From positions 1 to 7,973 of the forward strand of contig CAKUPP010000035.1 in the NCBI GenBank assembly GCA_934675165.1: DNA of 7,973 nt, written 5' to 3'. Of the stretch, positions 1-4,601 are shown in pieces. This stretch comes from an uncultured Eubacteriales bacterium (lineage in GTDB: Bacteria > Bacillota > Clostridia > Oscillospirales > Acutalibacteraceae). How positions within the stretch are numbered: position 1 is the stretch's first letter; each line of letters opens with the position of its first letter. The notes under the pieces were generated by a model. That model had not been told where the DNA came from and ran no database searches. It saw only the letters and a program-made list of their open reading frames with translations. The position numbers and the translations under genes are program-made.

Positions 1-201
1 AGAGAAGAAAAAGATAGGTTGCAACAAGCATTGAGTACTGCACAAGATGAAATTTGTCGTTTAGAAATAGAATTTAGAGGACGGACTGTATGTGAGTGTA
101 TACGCACTCGTAATTTTAGGTATGGCTTAGGTTTTGGTGCTGTTGCAACAATGTTTGTAATGACCATCGTGGCAATGGTAGTAGCTATTTGTATGAAGTA
201 A
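1..201 (+). CDS. C-terminal end of coiled-coil, tail-anchored membrane protein (partial)
   Basis: The frame is open from the first base of the window and ends at TAA 199-201, so only the last 66 residues are visible and the start lies to the left. The first half is polar and rich in Glu, Gln, Arg and Leu (for example LQQALSTAQDEICRLEIEF), which looks like the end of a coiled coil. The last 25 or so residues (YGLGFGAVATMFVMTIVAMV onward) form one hydrophobic helix that stops at CMK, so the protein probably ends in a membrane anchor with the bulk in the cytoplasm. A TTG at 19 has no ribosome binding site and is not needed as a start. I do not recognise the family, and no function can be given from this fragment. 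A terminator follows at 279-326. Confidence is good that it is coding and low for any role. Confidence 0.5.
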   Translation, partial: REEKDRLQQALSTAQDEICRLEIEFRGRTVCECIRTRNFRYGLGFGAVATMFVMTIVAMVVAICMK

Positions 202-278
202 TATTTTTATTAGCGTAAAGAAATGTGATATCATAAATTTGCCAATATGAAGTAGTTTATTTGAATATGGAGATTATA

Positions 279-326
279 GGGCTGTGAAAAAATAGAGAAA
301 AGTCTATTTTTTCTGGCCTTTTTATT
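279..326 (+). terminator. Rho-independent terminator after the left-edge gene
   Basis: GAAAAAATAGA (286-296) pairs perfectly with TCTATTTTTTC (303-313). After a small internal loop, GGC (280-282) pairs with GCC (316-318), and TTTTTATT follows directly. The stem lies 78 nt past the stop of the left-edge gene, reads in the plus direction, and separates it from the radical SAM unit. Confidence 0.75.
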
Positions 327-398
327 AATATTTTGTAAGTGAATTGTACATGAGAGAGTGATAAAAACTGAATTTGTTCAAATATATTAAATATGTGT

Positions 399-419
399 TA
401 TATATATATATATATATAT
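399..419. repeat. TA dinucleotide tract, about 10 copies
   Basis: An uninterrupted alternating TA run lies 36 bp upstream of the TTGACA box of the radical SAM unit. It is a simple-sequence repeat whose length could vary by slippage. It would melt easily and sits where an UP element or regulator site could be. No function is shown by the sequence itself. Confidence 0.8.
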
Positions 420-454
420 GCTATTAGTTTAATTAAAATTTTAAAAACAATTAA

Positions 455-483
455 TTGACAAACATCTATAAAAATTTTACATT
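455..483 (+). promoter_or_regulatory. Sigma70-like promoter for the radical SAM/peptide unit
   Basis: A perfect -35 TTGACA (455-460) is followed by 17 bp and a -10 TACATT (478-483, four of six matches to TATAAT). The predicted transcript start is near 490, almost at the AAAGGAGG ribosome binding site (491-498), so the 5' leader of the first small ORF would be very short. Confidence 0.6.
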
Positions 484-505
484 TATGGTAAAAGGAGGTC
501 GTTTA

Positions 506-655
506 ATGCCGAAAACTGGGATAACGTTTCATGTGCGTTTTAGTAAGATGATAGTTACCCAGGCGGAATATGGTTAAGATTATAGCGAAGGAGTATTCAT
601 TTGCATCGAGAATATGAAGCACAAACGTATGTACTTAGAGTATGATGTAATCTAA
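506..655 (+). pseudogene. Small ORF region split by an in-frame TAA, upstream of the radical SAM gene
   Basis: An excellent ribosome binding site (AAAGGAGG, 491-498) precedes ATG 506, which opens a 23-codon reading frame (MPKTGITFHVRFSKMIVTQA then EYG) ending at TAA 575-577. Past that stop the same frame stays open for another 25 codons (DYSEGVFICIENMKHKRMYL then EYDVI) to TAA 653-655. The pattern of alternating hydrophobic and charged residues continues across the stop, so this looks like one protein of about 49 residues broken by a point mutation. A second GAAGGAG (587-593) sits between the halves. In another frame it is well spaced for TTG 601, giving 14 codons to TGA 643-645. I do not recognise a family. 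It could be a decayed small accessory protein of the peptide pathway, a genuine 23-residue peptide, or a regulatory upstream ORF. The strong RBS supports translation of at least the first part. Confidence 0.4.
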
Positions 656-678
656 GTAAGTAGAGGGGATATATTAGA

Positions 679-2019
679 ATGAAAATTTCAAAATATAATT
701 TAATGTTTAAGTACAAGACTAAGAAACTAGCATTCAATAGTATGACTTGTGCTTTTGCTGTGGTAACCGATAGTTTTTTGAAAATATTAGAAAAAGTTGC
801 GAGCAAAACTTTTAATGAATCTGAATGTTCGAGAGAAGAATTAGATTTAGTTGAAAGTATGAAGAAGGGTAGATTTTTAATTGATGATTGTTTTGATGAG
901 TTAGAATTTTTGAAATTTAAAAATTTTCAGGGGAGATTTAGTACGGATCGTTTGAGTTTAACTATTGCTCCAACTTTTTCATGTAATTTTGCTTGTCCAT
1001 ACTGCTATGAAAGTGCCAAAGATGGGTTTATGTCACAAGAGGTGATGAGTGCTGTTTGTAAAACTGTGGAGCAAGCTGCTCAAAACAAAAAAATGGTATA
1101 TGTATCTTGGTATGGCGGTGAACCGCTTTTGGCTAAAAATATTATTTGGGAACTTTCCAATAAGTTTATGGCGTGTGCTGAGAAATTTGGTACTAATTAT
1201 TCTGCAGCAATTGTTACAAACGGTTATTTATTGGATGATGAAACAGTAGAAAATTTTTTAAAATGTAAAATTGTACGTGCACAGATAACCATAGATGGGC
1301 CTGCTGATGTACATAACAGTAGAAGAAAACTGAAAGGCAGTTCAAAACCTACATTTGATGTTATTTTAAATAATGCAAAGAAAGCTTTAGATGCAGGAAT
1401 AAATGTAGCTATAAGAATTAATGTAGATAAAACCAATGAAAATCGTGTAAATGAATTGTTAGATATATTGTTAAATTACGGCCTAAGTGATGCATATGTC
1501 TATTTAGGACATGTAAAAGCAGCAACTGAATGTTGTCAATCAATTAGCAGTGATTGTTTAAGCACTGAAGATTATGCCTTGAAATTTGTAAATTTTGAAG
1601 ATGTATTACTAAAAAAGGGATTTAATTCTAATAATTATCCTAGATATCCTAGGACGTTAAGTAATAATTGTTGTGCAGATTCAATATCTTCAAAAGTAAT
1701 TGCACCCGATGGAAGTTTGTATAAATGTTGGCATGATATATCTAATCCTAAAATGAGTATTGGTAATATAAAAGATTTAGATGATGTTAGTGATCACAAT
1801 ATTATGACTCAAGTAAAATATATGTTATTTAACCCCTTTCAGATTACTGAGTGTAAAGAGTGCAACGTTTTACCATTATGTATGGGAGGATGCCCTAATG
1901 TTTTGAACAAAGTTTCGTGTCAAAATTGGAAATATTCTTTGATTGAAACTTTGAAGCAGAAGTATGATTTGTTATTTGATCCTGTTGGGGAGGTGACTAC
2001 AAAAAATAGTAAGTTATGA
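679..2019 (+). CDS. Radical SAM/SPASM peptide maturase
   Basis: This 446-residue enzyme very probably modifies the ribosomally made Cys-rich peptide encoded directly downstream. Residues 1-95 form a small N-terminal domain of the kind seen in peptide-maturing radical SAM enzymes (SKYNLMFKYKTKKLAFNSMT). The radical SAM core carries the 4Fe-4S/SAM motif C102-x3-C106-x2-C109 within FSCNFACPYC, the SAM-contact motif YGGEP at 145-149, and strands such as ITIDGP. The C-terminal SPASM domain, which binds auxiliary Fe-S clusters, shows C331/C332, C350, then C392-x2-C395-x5-C401-x3-C405 and C414. Every expected ligand group is present and the length is normal. ATG 679 is chosen from the RBS GAGGGGAT (663-670). 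Known SPASM maturases make thioether or carbon-carbon crosslinks in RiPPs. The gene order resembles clostridial CcpM/Clo7bot-type loci, but that subfamily is inferred. No transporter or protease lies alongside. Confidence 0.9.
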   Translation: MKISKYNLMFKYKTKKLAFNSMTCAFAVVTDSFLKILEKVASKTFNESECSREELDLVESMKKGRFLIDDCFDELEFLKFKNFQGRFSTDRLSLTIAPTFSCNFACPYCYESAKDGFMSQEVMSAVCKTVEQAAQNKKMVYVSWYGGEPLLAKNIIWELSNKFMACAEKFGTNYSAAIVTNGYLLDDETVENFLKCKIVRAQITIDGPADVHNSRRKLKGSSKPTFDVILNNAKKALDAGINVAIRINVDKTNENRVNELLDILLNYGLSDAYVYLGHVKAATECCQSISSDCLSTEDYALKFVNFEDVLLKKGFNSNNYPRYPRTLSNNCCADSISSKVIAPDGSLYKCWHDISNPKMSIGNIKDLDDVSDHNIMTQVKYMLFNPFQITECKECNVLPLCMGGCPNVLNKVSCQNWKYSLIETLKQKYDLLFDPVGEVTTKNSKL

Positions 2020-2046
2020 AATATGTTGATAAGAGAGGTGAAATGT

Positions 2047-2166
2047 ATGACATTTTTAGTAGAACCGACAAGAATTTTATCTGCAGGAAAAGGCCCTGAC
2101 GACCCTTGTCGTCCAAACGATCCTGGCTGTCCTGATTGTGAGTGTTTTGCTGGATGGTCTTGGTAA
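2047..2166 (+). CDS. Cys-rich RiPP precursor peptide, 39 aa
   Basis: This is a very short gene 27 nt after the radical SAM stop, with its own RBS (AGAGGTG, 2034-2040) spaced 6 nt from ATG 2047. A competing ATG at 2043 is too close to the RBS and reads into a stop at once. The peptide starts MTFLVEPTRILSAGKGPDDP, a leader-like region without Cys, and continues CRPNDPGCPDCECFAGWSW. The four Cys residues (21, 28, 31, 33) and all three aromatic residues of the tail lie in the last 19 residues, the usual leader/core split of a RiPP. The start (M-T-F-L-V-E-P-T-R) resembles, from memory, the K-Y/F-I-V-K-P leader of clostridial Clo7bot peptides. C21-x3-D25 recalls the Cys-to-Asp thioether sites of ranthipeptides, and W-S-W recalls the ring sites of cyclophane peptides. 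The product type is inference. Its role as the enzyme's substrate is strongly suggested by position and composition. Confidence 0.8.
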   Translation: MTFLVEPTRILSAGKGPDDPCRPNDPGCPDCECFAGWSW

Positions 2167-2287
2167 AAAATTATATTTGATGTCTGGATCACATAACTGT
2201 ATCTGAGAGGTACAATATAAAAAGTTTTACAAAAGAATAAAAGTCTTAAGATAGTTGTTTTTTGCTACGTTCAAGTCCAATAAGCAT

Positions 2288-2312
2288 CCCCCAGCTAGGC
2301 TGGGGGTATTTC
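2288..2312 (+). terminator. G/C-rich hairpin, probable end of the peptide unit
   Basis: CCCCCAGC (2288-2295) pairs perfectly with GCTGGGGG (2299-2306) around a TAG loop, followed by TATTTCTT. It is the most stable hairpin in the region, 121 nt past the peptide stop, with a modest U tract on the plus strand only. It could instead be a structured end of a lost IS200/IS605-type element, since such elements end in hairpins, but no transposase remnant is evident. Confidence 0.5.
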
Positions 2313-2352
2313 TTGTGTGCAGAAAATCACACGATTATCGCGTGGCTTTTGC

Positions 2353-2391
2353 GCATTAAAATAAGAGCGCATTACCTAACGCAACACGCTC
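2353..2391 (-). terminator. Rho-independent terminator of the tRNA-Leu transcript
   Basis: On the minus strand GAGCGTGTTGC and GTAATGCGCTC form an 11-bp stem (with G-U pairs) around a GTTAG loop at 2391-2365, followed by TTATTTTAAT. It begins 43 nt after the encoded CCA of tRNA-Leu and would end the DUF4280/tRNA transcript. Confidence 0.7.
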
Positions 2392-2433
2392 CTTAAAAAT
2401 AACAACTATAAAAAACCTAACAGTTTCCCGAAC

Positions 2434-2518
2434 TGGTGCGGTCAGCGGGACTTGAACCCGCACGTCTCTCGACACATGCCCCTCAAACATGCCTGTCTGC
2501 CTATTCCAGCATGACCGC
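2434..2518 (-). tRNA. tRNA-Leu (anticodon GAG)
   Basis: Acceptor GCGGTCA pairs with TGACCGC, followed by discriminator A and an encoded CCA (2436-2434). The anticodon stem CATGT/GCATG holds the loop TTGAGGG, so the anticodon is GAG, reading CUU/CUC. The long variable arm is the class II type expected for leucine. The T arm GCGGG-TTCAAGT-CCCGC is intact. It lies 128 nt downstream of tRNA-Arg on the same strand, with a terminator after it. Confidence 0.95.
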
Positions 2519-2646
2519 ATTTGACTATATCATTTCAAATTCTAAGGCACAACTTTTCCAAAAGATATACACTTGAAACTAAATATCGCGTAGACTTACA
2601 GCGCCATAACACACCTAGATTAAGCCTCTAGAATGATAAATTACAA

Positions 2647-2723
2647 TGGTACGCCCGGAGGGATTCGAACCCCCGACCTTTTGGTTCGTAGCCAAACACT
2701 CTATCCAGCTGAGCTACGGGCGC
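2647..2723 (-). tRNA. tRNA-Arg (anticodon ACG)
   Basis: This is a standard 77-nt class I tRNA with an encoded CCA (2649-2647). The anticodon stem TTTGG/CCAAA encloses CTACGAA, giving ACG, normally edited to ICG and reading CGN arginine codons. The T arm GGGGG-TTCGAAT-CCCTC is present. Acceptor GCGCCCG pairs with CGGGCGT, leaving a G-U at the first pair. Its 5' end is only 9 nt from the stop codon of the DUF4280 gene on the same strand. Confidence 0.95.
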
Positions 2724-2732
2724 TTACTAAAT

Positions 2733-3122
2733 TCACGGAGCGCTTGTTTTCATTGCTCCAGAGTTAATTACACTAATCACTCCACCCCAATTACACATCA
2801 ATTTTGAAGAATTAGTAACAGCAGGTGCGCCACCACACATTACTGTTGGACTTCCTGGAGCCCATGGAGCAACAATTACAGGTATACATGGCATGGGTGT
2901 AAGGACACCTAATTTTGCTGCTGTCGCAGCTGCAACTTGTGGATTTGACAGCGTCTGGCACATTCCAAATGGCAATACATTTACCAACGGCTGATTATCC
3001 ATTATATTGGCAACTGGCTTGTTTTCAACCATGATGCGACTCTTGGGTAAAACATTCAAAACGGAGGGCGCAACACCAAACGAGCATTGACACTGTGCAC
3101 CTGCAGTAACAACAAGTCCCAT
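2733..3122 (-). CDS. DUF4280 (PAAR-like) protein
   Basis: This 129-residue protein matches the DUF4280 (PF14107) family over its whole length. It has an opening VVTAGAQCQCSFG with the AP.VLNVLP stretch, PVANIMD at 36-42, PFGMC at 51-55, NPQVAAATAA at 60-69, LTPMPCIP at 74-81, APWAPGSPTV at 85-94 and MCNWGGVI at 109-116. The family is PAAR-like: PAAR proteins cap the spike of type VI and related contractile secretion devices and can carry effectors. No toxin domain is fused here, so it would act as a separate tip or adaptor. I chose the ATG at 3122 because GGAGG (3132-3128) sits 5 nt upstream. An ATG 27 nt earlier would put that RBS inside the gene. A promoter lies at 3212-3184. No spike, sheath or tube genes are in view, so the partner machinery is unknown. 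Confidence 0.9.
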   Translation of the reverse strand: MGLVVTAGAQCQCSFGVAPSVLNVLPKSRIMVENKPVANIMDNQPLVNVLPFGMCQTLSNPQVAAATAAKLGVLTPMPCIPVIVAPWAPGSPTVMCGGAPAVTNSSKLMCNWGGVISVINSGAMKTSAP

Positions 3123-3183
3123 AAAAACCTCCGATACACACTTTAACACTAAAAGCTACGTATTTCACTGCACCACTCGTTAC

Positions 3184-3212
3184 AGCGTATCATAATTTAA
3201 AAAAACAGTCAA
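3184..3212 (-). promoter_or_regulatory. Promoter for DUF4280 and probably the tRNAs
   Basis: On the minus strand, -35 TTGACT (3212-3207) is followed by 17 bp and TACGCT (3189-3184), with TGA just before it as an extended -10. The -10 hexamer is only a three of six match, but the spacing is ideal. The predicted start leaves a 5' leader of roughly 55 nt before the gene. Confidence 0.5.
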
Positions 3213-3326
3213 GAAAAAAATTTTTTAAAAAAGTAAAAAAAATTATAATTAATGTATATATTAACCAAAACAATTAGCGCAAGTATATTAATTAAAACTA
3301 TAAATTTTGAATAAAATAAAAAAACA

Positions 3327-3356
3327 TTAGCAATATTTATAATTATATGATATTAT
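3327..3356 (+). promoter_or_regulatory. Promoter for the 3403 gene set
   Basis: TTAGCA (3327-3332) is followed by 18 bp and TATTAT (3351-3356), which is preceded by TGA as an extended -10. It points away from the DUF4280 promoter, so the 280-bp gap is a divergent promoter region made almost entirely of A and T. Confidence 0.5.
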
Positions 3357-3402
3357 GTACTTATGATTTTGCAAATTATTTATTGGGAGTTGATTTTTAA
3401 AT

Positions 3403-3870
3403 ATGAAAATTAAAAAAAAGTGGATAATAGTTATCGCTTCTGCTATAATTCTAGTGTTGGGCATTGGTGCGTTTATTTATTTTAAAAACCAACCGTCTGT
3501 ATTTACAAAACCAGAATATATTAAAGAAGTTGTTGTTCAAAATGAGAATTTTAATGACTTATTAGATGAATTTTTAGATCAAGTTTCGAGTTATAACGGG
3601 ACAGTAGATTCAACAAAAAAATTAGAAGAAACATCAAATAGATTTACTTTATTTGTCAGTGGTATGGAAACTAAATTGAAACCACGTGTTCCCGCTGAAG
3701 CAAAAGATCACTACAACAAAATGATGGATGCCTATAAAATTTATTTGGATGCTATAGCGCTATATAAACGAGCTGTTCCAAAAAATCCGTCAACTGAACG
3801 TAATGATCTTTTAAATCAAGCAAAATCAAAATTGGAAGAAGCTCAAATTGCCATGAAAGAGCTTAAATAA
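3403..3870 (+). CDS. Single-pass membrane protein with helical extracytoplasmic domain
   Basis: This 155-residue protein starts with a basic segment (MKIKKKW) and one hydrophobic helix at about 7-27 (IIVIASAIILVLGIGAFIYF). The rest (28-155) is polar and mostly helical, rich in Lys and Glu, ending SKLEEAQIAMKELK. There is no lipobox Cys and no clear signal peptidase site, so it is more likely an N-terminally anchored protein facing outward than a secreted one. ATG 3403 follows GGGAG (3385-3389) with a rather long spacer. I do not recognise the family. It is the first gene after the plus-strand promoter at 3327-3356 and lies 125 bp upstream of the acyltransferase-like gene, in the same direction as the calpain-like gene. 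An immunity or anchoring role for that protease is only a guess from position. Confidence 0.75.
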   Translation: MKIKKKWIIVIASAIILVLGIGAFIYFKNQPSVFTKPEYIKEVVVQNENFNDLLDEFLDQVSSYNGTVDSTKKLEETSNRFTLFVSGMETKLKPRVPAEAKDHYNKMMDAYKIYLDAIALYKRAVPKNPSTERNDLLNQAKSKLEEAQIAMKELK

Positions 3871-3995
3871 AATATTAAGTATTATTAAATTTGTGCAAAT
3901 TAATATCGTGTCAGTTGTGTTGTAAATTCGATCCAACTTTTTATTTTTCAGGTACATTTATATGCTTAAAACTTATCACGCAAGGAGCAAAAGTT

Positions 3996-4490
3996 ATGTT
4001 AAGGAATATGAATACGCAATCAGTTGTTTTGTGGAATTTCTTTTTGATGATTGCGTGGCATTTGTTAGCGTTGATTCTTTGTAAAATATTAAATAAAAAA
4101 TTTTTTGATCCGCGACGCAAAAAATATTTGCCGAAAAAATGGGAAAAAAATGGTCTTGTCTATATTAATTTTTTTAAGATAAAAAAATGGAAAGATCGTT
4201 TACCTCAGTATATTTCACATGGTGGATTTTCCAAAGAAAGCCTAAGCAAAGATTTGTGCCGTGATCCTAAATACTTGGATAGATTCATAATGGAAACTTG
4301 CCGTGCGGAGTGGAATCACAAGTTAGCATCATGCTATTTTTTGCTTTCGACGTGTATTAATTCATTGATTTTTGGCATTGTGTTTTCTATTATTCCGCTT
4401 ATAGCAAATCTACCTTTTATATTGATTCAACGATATAATCGTATTCGTTTAACAAGACTTAGAAAAAGGAAGTTAGAAATTCCAAATTAG
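3996..4490 (+). CDS. CrtO-type acyltransferase-like membrane protein
   Basis: The 164-residue product resembles glycosyl-4,4'-diaponeurosporenoate acyltransferase (CrtO family, PF18927), which acylates the sugar of staphyloxanthin in staphylococci. Family-like features are a hydrophobic N-terminal helix (10-31), WEKNGLVYINFFKIKKWKDR (49-68), HGGFSKESL (75-83), the polar motif ETCRAEWNHK (100-109), a second hydrophobic segment (112-137), and the C-terminal NLPFILIQRYNRIRL (138-152). The Glu and His in the central motif are candidate catalytic residues. Small homologues are common in Bacillota lacking carotenoid genes, so the true acceptor may be another glycolipid. None of the other carotenoid genes is in the window. 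I chose ATG 3996 because AGGAG (3983-3987) stands 8 nt upstream. A longer reading from TTG 3891 has no RBS and adds an unconserved Cys-rich stretch. The calpain-like gene follows 111 bp later. Confidence 0.75.
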   Translation: MLRNMNTQSVVLWNFFLMIAWHLLALILCKILNKKFFDPRRKKYLPKKWEKNGLVYINFFKIKKWKDRLPQYISHGGFSKESLSKDLCRDPKYLDRFIMETCRAEWNHKLASCYFLLSTCINSLIFGIVFSIIPLIANLPFILIQRYNRIRLTRLRKRKLEIPN

Positions 4491-4601
4491 ATTTTAAAAA
4501 ATTGAAAGTTAAGTGCTTTTTGTATTTTGTATAAAGTATTGGCCGAATCACTTCTTATATAATTTTTTGATGAATAAATACTATTATAAAGGGTGGTAAT
4601 T

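Noticed and set aside
597..806. 69-codon minus-strand ORF over the radical SAM start
   Set aside because: It overlaps the RBS and the conserved N-terminus of the radical SAM gene, has no RBS of its own, and has composition of an antisense shadow.
1920..2192. 90-codon minus-strand ORF across the peptide gene
   Set aside because: It overlaps the end of the radical SAM gene and the whole peptide gene, has no RBS, and its product looks like the reverse reading of real coding sequence.
2313..2352. Overlapping short stems (GTGTG/CACAC and CACACG/CGCGTG) between the two terminators
   Set aside because: The stems are short, imperfect and mutually exclusive, with no clear role apart from the neighbouring terminators.
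2524..2552. Promoter-like TTGTGC, 17 bp, TATAGT with extended TGA on the minus strand before tRNA-Leu
   Set aside because: The predicted start falls at about the first base of the mature tRNA, leaving no 5' leader. Readthrough from the upstream tRNA-Arg transcript is the simpler source, although a leaderless tRNA start cannot be excluded.
2651..2683. Shared 17-bp inverted match between tRNA-Arg and tRNA-Ser (TCGGGGGTTCGAATCCC)
   Set aside because: It is the conserved T arm common to tRNAs, so it is not evidence of attachment sites.
3891..3995. Upstream extension of the acyltransferase-like gene from TTG 3891
   Set aside because: There is no RBS before the TTG, the added residues are unlike the family, and ATG 3996 has a good AGGAG site.
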